Shown: positions 1 to 11,316, numbered from the stretch's first letter. The stretch: DNA of 64,000 bases from Zygnema cylindricum (GCA_037447655.1 JBBHKE010000380.1:64001-128000); one strand, 5' to 3'. Notes: generated by a model not told the origin, from the sequence alone. Translations and numbers: made by a program.

Positions 1-1
1 C

Positions 2-2480
2 AAAGGAACCCCTTTCCGAATCGATTTGATCAACGAGACGGCGACTGTTTGGCAGAAGCAGTATCCTCTCAGCTTCAAGGAGAAGGAATTCATCACGGCT
101 AAAGTCCAAACTTTGGTGGAAGTTGGATTGGTTCAGGAAAGTACAGGCCTTCATGGGTTCGCTTCTCCGACAGTTCTCCCCCCAAGAAGGACTCGTCCGG
201 AAAGACTGGGTATTTCCGGATGTGTGGAGATTATTGCATGCTGAACACGGCAACCAACTCTGACCGGTATCCGATGCCGACCCCGAAAGAAATATTCAAC
301 TCCCTTGCGAGCGCCACTATCTACTCCACTATGGACATGAAAATGGTTTCCACCAGATTGCCATGGAACCGAAGCACAAGGAGAGGACCGCATTTTAGGC
401 AGGGTCCAGACTTTATGAATGGATTAACATACCATTCGGGCTCAAGAATTCACCGGCCAAATTCCAACGGCCAATGGACAAAGCGCTTCGAGGAATCGAT
501 TGTGCGCGATGCTACATTGATGATGTTATTATATTCTCCAAAACTTTTGAGGAACACCTGAGCATGTTCAGATTGTTTTCAGGGCACTCCAAGTAGCGGG
601 CTTGAAATGCCACTCGGGCAAAGGGATCTTTGGAGTATAGAAAATCATTTACCTCGGACATGAGGTGACTCCTGAAATTGTGGGTCCCCACATGGTCAAG
701 GTGGCAGCACTTGACGCTTTTCCCCCACCACAAGAAATTTCGGCTCTTCGCACCTCCTTGGGCATGGCCAATTACTATCGGTGGTTTATCCCCGAGTTTA
801 GTAGTCACGCCCAGCCCCTTAACCAACTATTGCGGAAGGACCAAGAGTGGCAGTGGGCCGAAGAACAACAAATCTCCTTCCATTTCTTGAAGGATACTCT
901 GAAGCAACACCCCTTGTTCCGAATGCCTGATCACCAGAGTCCTTTCCTCCTTTACACTGATTGGAGCAGGTTCGGATTGGGAGCGGTTTTGGCGCAAGTT
1001 TATGATGCGGGAGCTGAATATGTGGTGGCCTACGCAAGCAGGAGCAACAACACGGCAGAGGGGAATAATAGTAGTTACCACGGAGAACTACTCGCAGCGG
1101 TCTAGGCAATCTAGCATTTCCGGCCTTATTTATACGGGGTTTATTTTACCCTGATTAAAGATCACCAACCACTGAAATAATAATGGAAAATAGTAAGTTG
1201 ACCGGCAAACTCGCTAGATGGGTTCTTATCCTGCAAGAATATGATTTTGACATTGTTCACCGGGCAAGGGAAATCCATGGGAATGCCGATGGACTTAGCC
1301 GGAACCCCGACCCCTTTACCCTGGATTCAACCGAGGCTCGGCATGATGAGGATCCGGAAATCAGTCTGGGGATCATCCGAGCCTCCTCCGCCTTTATCTG
1401 GCTTCCCCAATCTGAGGGGGGGCTCTCAGCTTTCTCGGCAAACGTGGAGGGGCAGGCACTTATAGCGGCCAGACGTAAGGATATTTGGAACGATCCCGAG
1501 GCTCTCCAATCTTTTTTGTAGGGGGGCCTCTTCCCCACCTGACGGGAACTCAATTATCTCGAGTGCAGACCCGAATGGCGGCGTACGATTAGGACAGGGG
1601 GGTTTTTTCTCCGGAAATGGTCAGACGGCATAAGGAAAGTGGATCCTCCTCCCTCAAAGCGAGAAACTCTGATTTCTAATCTCTATCAGCAATGTGGACA
1701 CTTCGGGCAAAAGCGTACCACTTCTCTGGTAACAGGCTCTTATTGGTGGCATGGGTTGCGGACCTAAGTTAACCGAATTGTGCAGACTTGCTCCTCATGC
1801 GATGAAGTAAAGGCAGCTTTTGACAAAAAAGGCGGGACCGAGCTTCATTCGCTTCCTATCCGAGGGATGTTCTATCGGTGGTCGCTGGATCTTTTGGGAC
1901 CTCTTAAGACTTGCAGGCGGGGGAACCGCTTCGTTCTTGTCATGATAGAACATTTTTCTAAGTGGATCGAGTTGGTGGTTTTGCTCGGAAGGAGTCCAAG
2001 GCAATTGCAGATGCCTTTTTGCTGAGAGTTTTAGCACAATTTGGGGCGCCTGCGGAAGTTCTAACCGACCAAGGCTCTGAATTCGCTGGAGAATTTTCTA
2101 ACCTCTTGGAAAAATGTCTGGTCGATCATCGGCTGACCAGCCGTGACCACCCGGAAGCGAACGGCTTGGCTGAAAAGTGCGTCCAAACAGTGAAGCTGTC
2201 ACTACGAAAATATGCAGTTGAAGAAGATTCGGGGGAGTGGGACAAGAGAGTGCCTTAGATAGCTATGGGCTAGCGATTTAGCAAGAAGTCTTCTCTCCAC
2301 TGCTACAACCCTTATTTCATTTTATTTGGACGGCATCCCATCTTGCTCGGGTGGCATTGGCCCAAGCAGTGGTCCTCCCGGAGATGGATGATAAGGGGAC
2401 CGTCGAAAAACTGATCGCCGACAAAGCCAAGATATTCCACCGAGAGATGCCTCTGGCCATGGGAAATTTGCAAGCGGCTC
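2..2480 (+). pseudogene. pol: Gypsy pol remnant: reverse transcriptase, RNase H, integrase core
   Basis: Degenerate polyprotein read across frames. RT: a segment near 26-150, the MCGDYCMLN segment near 220, and the catalytic box YIDD at 513-524. RNase H: LLYTDWSRFGLGAVLAQ near 947-1000, followed by LARWVLILQEYDFDIVHR near 1213-1266, the usual connection ending in a GNADGLSR motif. Integrase: a CGHFGQKRT segment near 1692 and a TCSSC pair near 1789 form a partial HHCC zinc site. The catalytic triad is visible as LDLLG (about 1888), TDQGSEF (about 2067) and HPEANGLAEK (about 2149). Stops at 1105, 1519 and 2257 and at least four frame changes show decay. In the living family it would copy RNA into DNA and insert it. 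Confidence 0.88.
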
Positions 2481-2522
2481 AACACCGAAATTAGTTATGG
2501 TATTCTCAATGCCGGAGCGGTA

Positions 2523-2938
2523 GTTGTGTGCCCCGACAACGACGATTTGTACCTGGGGACTTTGTATATCGGATGCAACAGAAGAAGGACACGTTGGATA
2601 TTTTTGCCGGGAGAGTAATTTTGAAAGTGGTCGAAGTTTCCAACAAAGGGGTTCTTACATTGGAAGGAAGGGATGGTCGAAGAATTAAAGAGAATCAGAT
2701 CAATGTTGCCCTTTGCCATCTCCGGGGATTGGAAGACGAACCAACCTTCCACCTAACTTACTTCACCGACCCTCCTTCTTGTTCATCCACTTGCCATGGG
2801 TCCTCCCCGCTGACCGACATATTGGCCTGCAATCAGTGTGGTCAGTGTTGGCATTCATCCTGTCTCCCTTCCCCTTGGGAGCCACAACCTCTACCCTCCA
2901 GCACCTGGTTCTGTGGGAACTGCGAATGGAGCGGGTAA
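2523..2938 (+). pseudogene. Gypsy integrase C-terminal tail with GPY/F-like module and PHD finger
   Basis: An open stretch of about 137 codons that is the C-terminal part of the integrase polyprotein. The first half reads RRFVPGDFVYRMQQKKDTLD, then IFAGRVILKVVEV, which resembles the PGD...GPY/F module after retroviral-type integrase cores. It is followed, where chromoviruses carry a chromodomain, by a cysteine-rich module at 2780-2923. Counting from the ATG at 2528 the ligands are C85-x3-C89-x11-C101-x2-C104-x4-H109-x2-C112-x16-C129-x2-C132, with Trp127 two residues before the last pair (STWFCGNC). That is the C4HC3 PHD-finger signature. It ends at TAA just before the purine tract and LTR. 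PHD fingers read histone tails; a targeting role here is inference. Confidence 0.78.
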
Positions 2939-2985
2939 TTATATTATTATCTTAGTTGCGGTTGACTAAGAGAGGGGGGGGAAAT

Positions 2986-3258
2986 TGGGATATCAGCCTG
3001 ATTACCGAGACCCAAATCCCTTTCCCCGGTCAAGGGGGGGGGGGGATCACTTTCGCTTTCCCCTTTCACTCTTCCTTATTCCCAGTCTGGGCGTCTCTCC
3101 TATTTTGCATGCATATCTATGGGAGGGATGTGGGCAGCAGCAGGCATGTTCATCATTCTTAGGAGCATTCACATTTTGGGGTTTATTTGCAAGACTCCGA
3201 TGCTGACGACTCCGGGTTGTGGACCCTTCCCTTACGTTACTCAGGCACGCTCGACAGT
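2986..3258 (+). repeat. 3' LTR of gypsy copy 1 (right limit truncated)
   Basis: Starts with TGGGATATCAGCCTGATTAC directly after a G-rich purine tract (about 2969-2984). It is shared with the sequence starting at 5672, including TTTTGCATGCATATCTATGG and GGACCCTTCCCTTACGTTAC. Similarity fades near 3250-3260, where copia-derived sequence takes over, so the LTR looks truncated there. Confidence 0.7.
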
Positions 3259-3299
3259 ACCGAGCATTGAAAACTGTAGGTGTTCAAACATGGATTTAA

Positions 3300-4239
3300 G
3301 GCAATAAGCTTAAAAGACAAAAAGGCAATTTTCACCATCGTCGCAAAAAAGAATATAGAGAGGTGGACAATATTGTAGTTGTNNNNNNNNNNTTACATCA
3401 ACCGTGTCAAGTAACGAAGACGGGTAGTTTGAGGAATATTTGAGAGATGAGGGAGTGCAGCACCAGAAAACTGTACCATATAACCCAGAACAAAATGGGG
3501 TAGCTGAGAGGTTGAATAGAACACTAGGAGATAGTGCATGCAGTATGTTGGCCGACAAGAAAATAGGAAAGAGATTTTGGGCAGAAGCAATGAACTGTGC
3601 CAACTACATTAAGAATAGAGTCCTTACCTCAACTATAAGGGAGTGACACCTTATGAGAAGTGGGTTGGAAGGAAACCAGATATCTCACACCTTAAAGTAT
3701 TTGGTAGCGAAGTTTACAGTCTTGATACGGATAGGAAAAACTGGAAACTAGATGCTAAGGGAAAACCTGGATACTTTGTGTGATTTGATGAGGATGTTAA
3801 GGGATATAGAGTCTATGACTTAGCAAAGAAAGATATCATTCTGGTCAAACACTTAGTTGTCATGGATGAAGGGAAGTCATTTGACCCTTTCAAATATACA
3901 AAGAAGATAATGATCAGATTTGAGTCCGAAAGTGATGAGAATTCGGTCGTTCCCGAAAGGGACATGAATGAAAACGTGATTACACATTCAGGGGAGATCC
4001 AAGATACAGAAGACTCACCGGAAACCTCACATACACCTATGGACTTCAAGGAGATAAAAGAAGCGGGACAAGAACCGATTTCCATGGACAGGGGAGCCGA
4101 TGACAGAGTAAGAAGAAATCTAAGACTTCCATCCATTCCAGCTTCGGAGTTTGAGGGAGGAAGGAGGAGCAGTAAAAGGATACAGGAAAAACAAGCTGCT
4201 CATAAGGTAACTAATGTACAAATTAATGGTCTTTTTTAA
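3300..4239 (+). pseudogene. pol: Ty1/copia retrotransposon fragment: end of integrase and linker to RT
   Basis: After the gap comes a typical copia integrase end: FEEYLRDEGVQHQKTVPYNP then EQNGVAERLNRTL (3430-3525), which holds the last catalytic Glu, followed by KRFWAEAMNCANYIKNR and TPYEKWVGRKPDISHLKVFG. The first two catalytic Asp residues are missing. The part before the gap (KDKKAIFTIVAKKNIERW, about 3310) may be an earlier piece of the same domain. A stop near 3647 and another at 3781 break the frame. From 3862 to 4239 an open acidic tract (MDEGKSFDPFKYTKKIMIRF onward) ends in RRSSKRIQEKQAAHK, the usual spacer before copia RT. RT and RNase H are absent, so this is a truncated, dead copy. 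Confidence 0.85.
3383..3392. other. Assembly gap (10 N)
   Basis: Ten consecutive N. The round length suggests a placeholder gap rather than a measured one. It lies inside the copia fragment and between the two gypsy copies. Confidence 0.99.
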
Positions 4240-4759
4240 GTATTTTATAGGTCTGAATAGAAATAAGAAAGAAGCCGAGGCAGTCTACCTCTAAGTTCTC
4301 TCTCCAACTTCTCAAACTTGTCGCAGTCACTGAGAAATTGGAGAGGGAGCTAGAGCTATGGCTACCTAGGCTTTCTAGAGGTTTACGGGAAATATATATT
4401 AGTTAGGGGTTTTTACTAAAAGGTATGTGCCAGCCATAAGATTTGATCAAAGTAACTGCTAGACGGTAGGCAATCGGTGGCTGATAGCCTTAGCCGTTAA
4501 GTCATTAGCTAGAGTTACGTACTATATGGTTTGATATTTAATTAAATATTCATACGTAGGATAGTTCATTTAACTAAAACTGTTTACGAGAGACATAGAT
4601 CCGGTAATATAAAAGTACGGATTATGGTACGGATAAGAAACCAGTGCCGTGCATTGATTTCTTTACCGCTATGATTAAATGTCAATTTAATCGGACGGCC
4701 GGAATTAACACCGAGATCGCGGAAGAGGATTTCGGCAGTTTTTTGGTCATCGCCACATC
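4240..4759. other. Unassigned stretch between copia fragment and gypsy copy 2
   Basis: No open frame or recognisable protein. It may be copia-derived non-coding or LTR sequence, but I see no LTR terminus or repeat partner. Confidence 0.5.
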
Positions 4760-5625
4760 GAATTGAATTTGCCGAGGAATTTTCTAACCTCTTGCAAAAG
4801 TGTCTGGTCAACCATCGGGTGACGAGCAATGACCACCCGCAAGCCGACGGCTTGGCTGAAAGGTGCGTACAGACAATGAAGCGGTCACTACAGAAAAATG
4901 CGGTTGATGAAGACTTGGGGGAGTGGGACAAGAGAGTGCCTTGGATAACTATGGGCTACCAATTCAGCAAGCAGGCTTCTCTCCACTCCTACAACCCTTA
5001 TTTCATTTTATTTGGAAAGCATCCCATCTTGCCCGGGGTTGCATCGGCCCAAGCATTGGTCCTCTCGGAGATGGATGATAAGGGGACAGTCAAAAAATTG
5101 ATCACCGACAGAGCCAAAATTTTCCACCGAGAGATGCCTCTCGCCATGGGAAATTTGCAAGCGGCTCAACACCAAGATCAATTATGGTATTCTCAACGCC
5201 GGAGCGAGAGTTATGTGCCCTGGTAGCGACGATTTGTACCTGGGGACTTTGTATATCGGATGCAACAGAAGAAGGACACGTTGGATAATTTTGTCGGGAG
5301 GGTAATTTTGAAAGTGGTCGATGTTTCCAACAAAGGAGTTCTTACATTGGAAGGAAGGGATGGTGAAAGAATTAAAGAGAATCAGATCAATGTGGCCCCT
5401 TGCCATCTTCGGGGAATATAAGACAAACCGACCTTCCAGTTCACTTACTTTGCCGACCCTCCTTCCTGTTCATCCACTTGCAATCAGTCCTCCCAGTTGC
5501 CCTACATATTGGTATGCAATCAGTGTGGTGAGTGTTTGCACTCATTTGGTCTCCCTCCCTCTTGGGAACCACAGCCTCTTCCCTCCAGCACCTGGTTCTG
5601 TGGGAACTGCGAATGGAGCGGTTAA
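4760..5625 (+). pseudogene. Gypsy copy 2: integrase 3' half, C-terminal tail and degenerate PHD finger
   Basis: Begins inside the integrase (EFAEEFSNLLQKCLVNH) and follows copy 1 from its position about 2075 onward. HPQADGLAER holds the catalytic Glu region. The frame is open for 144 codons (4792-5223), stops at TAG 5224, then continues as RRFVPGDFVYRMQQKKDTLD. The PHD module is at 5467-5610: seven of the eight zinc ligands of copy 1 remain, but the Cys after the His is now Gly (HSFG instead of HSSC). STWFCGNCEWSG is unchanged, followed by TAA at 5623-5625. The 5' two thirds of pol are missing, so this is a truncated copy. Confidence 0.85.
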
Positions 5626-5671
5626 TTATATAATTATCTTAGTCACGGTTGAATAAGAGGGGGGGAGGAAT

Positions 5672-5940
5672 TGGGATATCAGCCTGATTACCGAGACCCA
5701 AATCCCTTTCCCCGATCAAGGAGGGGGGGGAAGGAAGGGGGAGGGGATCACTTTCCCTTAATCCGAGCGTCTCTCCTCTTTTGCATGCATATCTATGGGA
5801 GGGATGTGGGCAGCAATGAGCATGTTCATCATGTTGGGGAGCATTCGCATTTTAGGGGTTATTTGCAAGACTCCTATGCCGACAACTCCGGGCTGTGGGC
5901 TCTTCCCTTACGTTACTCCGACACTCTTGACAGCTGTCAA
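5672..5940 (+). repeat. LTR start of gypsy copy 2
   Basis: Follows a purine tract (about 5655-5670) and begins TGGGATATCAGCCTGATTAC as in copy 1. Clear similarity to copy 1 continues to about 5925. If the LTR is longer, its true end lies in the following stretch, for which copy 1 gives no partner. Confidence 0.7.
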
Positions 5941-7199
5941 GCTCGTGTGCTTTTCAGGCTTACCTTTATATCACCAAGGATTCCCGGTCTCTTGTTAAAC
6001 TGTACGGTCTTCAGAGTACGGAGGAGTGAGTGCACCAAACCGGACAAGATCCTTGTATTTCCTGAACTTAGCGGAACGCACTTTATTTCGCGCCTAACGG
6101 AGGCCGGACAACAAAGTTTTACCGTCTCAAATATCGCAATTCCGTTACATGGGACTAGTTTCCAACAGCCCCCGTGGGGGGGGTACATTGTGGATCGCCA
6201 CGTAACTTCCCGGATTTGCATTTAGATTATGTTGTTAGCCGTCAGTACGAATTTAGTTCAGGTTCAACTTACTGCGGGTCTATTAAATGCATTAGGTCAA
6301 AGTATGGCAAGTTAGTGTCCTTTTTAGGACTTTGTCTTATGATAGTGGACCAATTAATTACTTCCGGCCGCGGATCCAGCCGCAGTCCGGAGCACAACTT
6401 TTTAACTCTAGTGTAGTACGGATTAATTTGTCTTATGTCAGTGCAATTACACTTGCTTGCCGCTCATTGGTGAATAGCGTAGCATTGACTCTTAGACCTG
6501 CAATTTGACAAAACTTTGATGTATAAGGCCTTTGGGGTTGAAGGAGATAGGTTGCTTTTCAGTGCTGTCTCCTGTGAAAACCTTCAAAAATTCCATCAAA
6601 CCTTCTTTTGGAGAAACTTTGTCTTGTTTCGACTCTATTGCCAACTTGGTTTTGAATCTGTCTTTTGTGGAAATCACAGTCCGGGCGAGTAGTTGGCACT
6701 ATCTTCCTTTTTGGGTGATTTTGGACTTTTTTTTGTTTAAACCGAGAAGAGTCTAGTTGGTTCCGAGTTGCAGACACCGAAGTGTGCACGAGTACCATAC
6801 CTATTGACGAGACTATCGGGGGAGGGGTCGTCGCTTTCTATATGTCATCGTTAATTGCTGGGGTATGTTAAGCTTGTTTCGTTATATTCCACATTTTTTA
6901 TCTTTTATTCTCTTTTCTAGGGCAAGGTGATATTGTTAAATCTGGAAAGCCAATCATATTTATTGATATATATATATATATATCTACGTGATAGTGCATT
7001 TGTGTCTTCGTCTGGAGTTCTCTTTTGCTTTGGAGTGACAAACCCGTAGTAAACTGGAATCCCCTGGATCGAGACAACGGGTTTTGAGGGAACAAGTGTT
7101 ATAGACTTCCCGTAAAGAAAGCACAATACTAAAAAGCCACCTGTCTGCTCGGATTAGAGGGGATAGGAGCTTTTGAAGCTCTCTTGGTATAAGTGAGTT
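5941..7199. other. Non-coding stretch, possibly LTR remainder and leader
   Basis: No recognisable protein. A run of (TA) at about 6964-6982. TGGTATAAGTGAG at 7185-7197 partly resembles a primer-binding site complementary to initiator tRNA-Met, but several bases differ and no CA dinucleotide ends an LTR before it. Confidence 0.35.
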
Positions 7200-9322
7200 T
7201 TGGTTACTTTCATTTCTTCTTCTTTAAATACCTTTGTCATCATAGGGGGAAGAGAAGCTCAAAATGAGAATCTCTTCGGTACTAGGCCGGAAGAACAGGA
7301 GAATCAAGAAGCGGTGGCACAAGAGGAAGAGTCACAAGTTCTCGAAGAATTCGTCCCTTTCACCTCGACTGTAAACATAGAGCGGTTTCTCCAGGGGATG
7401 ATGCCTAGGCCTGTTAGAGTTGAGACTCCTCCAAAACAGCCAAAACAACAAACTTCGCCCCCATCTCCCTCTAGCCTCACTCCTGAACATTTTCCTTCCT
7501 TGGCGGAGGCCTCCAGGACCTTTGCCGAGGAAAGAAAGGAGTCCACAACACAGGCTCAAGAAAGAAACCGAGTGTCACCTTGGGCTAGGCCAAAGAGGCA
7601 AGCTCAGCAAGAGCCCCATTTAGATTCTCTTTTAGAGGTCGGGCTTCACACAAGATCAAAGATCCCCAATCCGAGATCCAGATTGACCCCTCGGTTTTGA
7701 AGGATCCACGTCGCCCAGGTCGTAAGGAAATCCTTGCCCTTCACGACCTCCATGAGCTCAAGGTGAAGAAGGAGTTCGTACAGAGAGTTGCTCGGACAGA
7801 TCGAGTCAGAATGGTTAGACCCGTGGGAGGGGTGGTGGAGATATTGAGCAATTCTTCGGAGGGCAGCTCTTCACCATCGGCGCAGGACCGGTCCCAGAGA
7901 GACCCCTATTCTCGCCCTCCCCCATCCCTCTCGAACACCGCCGCCATCAGACCCTCTTGGGGGCATACCTCTTTGCGGCCTCGTAGAAGAGAAGGGGGTA
8001 TCGAGAGGGAATTCGAGATCCATAGAGGGGGAAGAGGTTTGTCCACCGTGAGAGCAAGGGGAGATTTGCACCGCTTCCCAAGGAGGAGAAGTCTCCACCC
8101 CCTGTGTCCGCATCGACCAAGAAACCAGCTCTTGCACCACCTCATGACCGCCCTTCCAGAGGGCTCTGGCGATCTGAACGAACAGATCCAGAGGTACTGG
8201 GTACGGGACTAAAAGATTTGTCCGAGGGATGGTGGCAAACTAGACCTACTGATCTCGAAATTCCGGGGATAGAGATAGCCGATCTTACCAAAGTAGTGGA
8301 AAAAGCTAAGGAACTAGTGGAGGTCCTAAAATCCCAAGGACAGGCTACGGCGAGGGCCGGACCCGTCACGATAGATTTGGAGGCCTTAGTGGAAGAGAGG
8401 GGAAAGGCATGGGAATAGTAATTAACGCTCATTAGGGAAGCCCAGCGTTGGACAAATGGGAGTCTCAGAGGGAAGATTCCTCCTACACCAAAGATAGTGC
8501 CGCATTTGGAAGCCCCGGCAGTGGGGACTTCTCCTCTTGCCTGTACTCCGCTTGAAATGCCTTTTTCGGGGCCAAGCTAAGAGCCTCCCCTTCCGCGGAA
8601 AGGGGAGGGCGACATAAGACCTAATGTGGATGGTTTGGGTAAAAATTTACCTTTTGGAACCGCTTCGGCTCTTCGGGGAGATGCTACTTTTGTCTCGGTG
8701 GAGGTGTCTACTGCCGTGGAGGCTTTAGTGGAGCTACGACCTGACGAGAGGATTCACATCCCCTTGAGATTTCCAACCCCTCCGCCTAATTCTCCTAGAA
8801 AATCCTTAAAGCCCCCATCGCCGGCTCCTCCATCTTTTTCATCTCACTCACCGGAACCCACCATAGATCCACGAGCTGTCCAGATCCCTCTCCATCACCA
8901 ACCCTCTCTCCCGTTGCAGCTGTCCGTGGGTCGCCTGGTCCGCCTGTGTTACCCTACATATACGACGTACCCCCCTATTCTCCTCCTCACCGACACTCCC
9001 CTTCCTCTAGCTCCGCAACTTCACCTCCCAAGGCCTCCAGGAGGCGAACAAGGAGACAGACACCTTTCCCCGCAAGGGCTCAGCCGTTGCCGTCTCCATC
9101 CCCTTCACCGTCTCCGCCACCAACAATCCCCCAGAAGCATGTGAACAAGCCGCGCCTCCACATCCCATCGGTGGCAACCGTTCCCAGGGATCCACAACAT
9201 TCTTCTAGAAATAGAGGAGGAGTGGGGAACATCCTACATCCAACCATCTTTTTCGGCACTGGTACTTCTTCAGTGGGAGTGGGGGCCACACCACAGGGGG
9301 CCGCACCTTTTGGTAGAGATAC
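7200..9322 (+). pseudogene. Frame-broken, proline/charge-rich coding tract, possibly gypsy gag
   Basis: Five overlapping open stretches on the plus strand (7200-7700, 7697-8212, 8104-8418, 8626-9144, 8946-9320) follow one another through frameshifts and stops. Base composition is clearly more GC-rich than the AT-rich DNA that follows. The products are hydrophilic: an acidic Gln/Glu-rich start, many Pro, Ser and Arg runs (PPSPSSLTPEHFPSLAEA, RRRTRRQTPFPARAQ), and a possible short helix (DLTKVVEKAKELVEVLK) near 8278. No CCHC knuckle, protease or RT motif is visible, so identity is not established. Its position after an LTR start on the same strand makes a gag region of a second, tandem element plausible. 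It could also be an unrelated dead gene. Confidence 0.45.
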
Positions 9323-9383
9323 ATACATACATACATATACATACATATATATGCATACATATATATTCATACATATACATTAA
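9323..9383. repeat. ATAC/TA-rich microsatellite
   Basis: Irregular repeats of ATAC and ATAT units, marking the change from the GC-richer coding tract to AT-rich DNA. Confidence 0.85.
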
Positions 9384-11316
9384 TTATGTACATAATTTTG
9401 TAATAATTTTATACAACATTGTGTAGAAAATCATTTGAAAAAAAAACATACAAAATCTTATAATTAGTTATACGTTGCTTTTCTTTTCCTTTAACATATC
9501 TCAAATGAACGATTTAAAATTTAACTACAACAAGACATTAATCGTTTTTTAGCCTTTTTTGTTTTACATTGTATAAAACATGTTTCACAATTACACTCTA
9601 GTAATTTACCTTGTTGTTTAAACTTTAATAAATTTGTAGTTTTTTATTTCAAAAAATACAAAATGCCAATATTGAACAAACAAAGCGCAAACTATTTACA
9701 TCTACTATTAGTGCGTTCATACAAAATCGAAGGTAACATGAGAAAACATTAAACAAAAACGAATGTTGAATGATAACTATAATAAATGTTTTTTAAAGAA
9801 AATTAATATAAACGTTCCTTTTAACAAACATTGAAAAACTACACATTCCATTTTAACAAACAAGTTACGCAATTAGTTCTATTAAACTTTCATCGATACA
9901 TACCGAACAAACAAACAAAATGTAATTTGTAATATGCAACAAAGCATACGTGTATAAACACAATTTCGTTTAACAGAAACAAAACAAAAAAAATGTTATT
10001 TTCTTGATAAAATAATAATAATAATAATAATAAACCAATAATATGTTAATAATAAAAACGACGCAACATAAGTTTCGAAGTAAAACTAAAAAAAAAAGTG
10101 GACAAATAACACAAAACTAATATGACATCAATGGAAAAGACAAACCAAAAAATGTAAAGAACAAATAATGAAAACAAAAAAAATGAATTTTTTCGTTCGG
10201 ACACAAAATTACAAGGTGAATTACTATTACTGTCATTAATATTAAGTTGTCGCTCCCAAATTTTGACCCACGAACCCAAAATAATATTAATAATTATATT
10301 TTTTTTTATGCTAATATATGTAAAGTGTACTTAATGTCAATGACTATAATTTGGGCAATTTTGAAATAGTGTAGTGTACAAATGTGCCAACACATATTAT
10401 TTCTTTTGATTTTAAGTACGAACCTACAAAAAAAGTGCCAAATAACGATGTCGAGACGGGAAAATGAGTCGCGCTGTCTCGAGAAAGCCCCCCCCAAATT
10501 CGATTACAGTAATCAAGACGGGAAAAACATAACGCCAACTTGTTCTCACATGTTCAAGCATCAACTATGTGGACACAAGCTATAGCGGCTACACTATAGG
10601 AACATGTATCAAAATTAGTGTTAGATGTATAAATTAGCGTTATTGTTTTGTTGGCATTAGGCCCTTATAACATTAAATAGGGTTAATAACACTAATTGTT
10701 CCTTCACACGAATTATTCTTGAACATTAATAGCAATTCATGGTTTAAGTTTGAAAAATTAACATGTATTTTATATACTCTATTAAAATAATTTGCTTTCG
10801 AGCCTACGTGTATTAATATTCATGTACGCTCGAGCTTACGAAATGTAGTTAGAAGTGTTAGTCAACGTCATATTTCCGTACGGTTGAAAGCATAGATGTT
10901 CTAAAATGGAAGTACATTTTGGGGGAGAGTTAATCTACATCAGGAGCGTACGGAATTTTGCGCGGAGAGTTAATCTACATTGGAGAGTACGAAATCAATT
11001 TCACCACGTACGGACATCCTCGAGGAGAGTTAATCTACATTGATAAGTACAAAATTTCACTTTTGATCGTAAGGAAATTGATTAAAAACGCTACATTTGG
11101 GACTATGTTAATCGCACACGCAGATTTGTATTGTACTTTTCAAAATTTGAATATACATAACTTTTCCGCTTTCAAAATACCTTCTCCTCCTTTCAAAATA
11201 CTCGTTCAATTTTGACTCTAAGATATTTTTGTACTCTACGCGTATGCTCCTTATTTCACGTAGCGTACTAAAAAAAAATTTGCCTGCGGCGCCAAAACGA
11301 GACGACAATATGACTG
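9384..11316. other. AT-rich gene-free stretch with simple repeats
   Basis: No supported gene. Contains an (AAT)n microsatellite at about 10009-10033, a short inverted pair of ATTAGTGTTA / TAACACTAAT near 10614-10700, and three copies of a 16-bp motif at 10925-11040, listed separately. Confidence 0.6.
10925..11040 (+). repeat. Three direct copies of GAGAGTTAATCTACAT
   Basis: Identical 16-mers at 10925-10940, 10965-10980 and 11025-11040. Start-to-start distances are 40 and 60 bp; the DNA between them is not conserved apart from nearby GTACG words. Confidence 0.9.

Larger units (their letters stand above)
1..3258 (+). mobile_element. Ty3/gypsy LTR retrotransposon, copy 1, 3' part (pol end plus 3' LTR)
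   Basis: The window opens inside the reverse transcriptase of a Ty3/gypsy element. In order follow RT, RNase H, a zinc-binding and catalytic integrase, an unusual C-terminal tail, a purine-rich tract (about 2969-2984) and an LTR that begins near 2986 with TGGGATATCAG. The order RT-RNaseH-integrase assigns it to Ty3/gypsy rather than copia. The coding part is broken by several frameshifts and in-frame stops, so this copy cannot make a full polyprotein. A second, shorter copy of the same family lies at 4760-5940 and shares integrase, tail, purine tract and LTR start. The 5' end lies outside the window. Confidence 0.9.

Noticed and set aside
7185-7198. tRNA primer-binding site
   Set aside because: Only partly matches the initiator tRNA complement and no LTR end (CA) precedes it; kept only as a weak hint.
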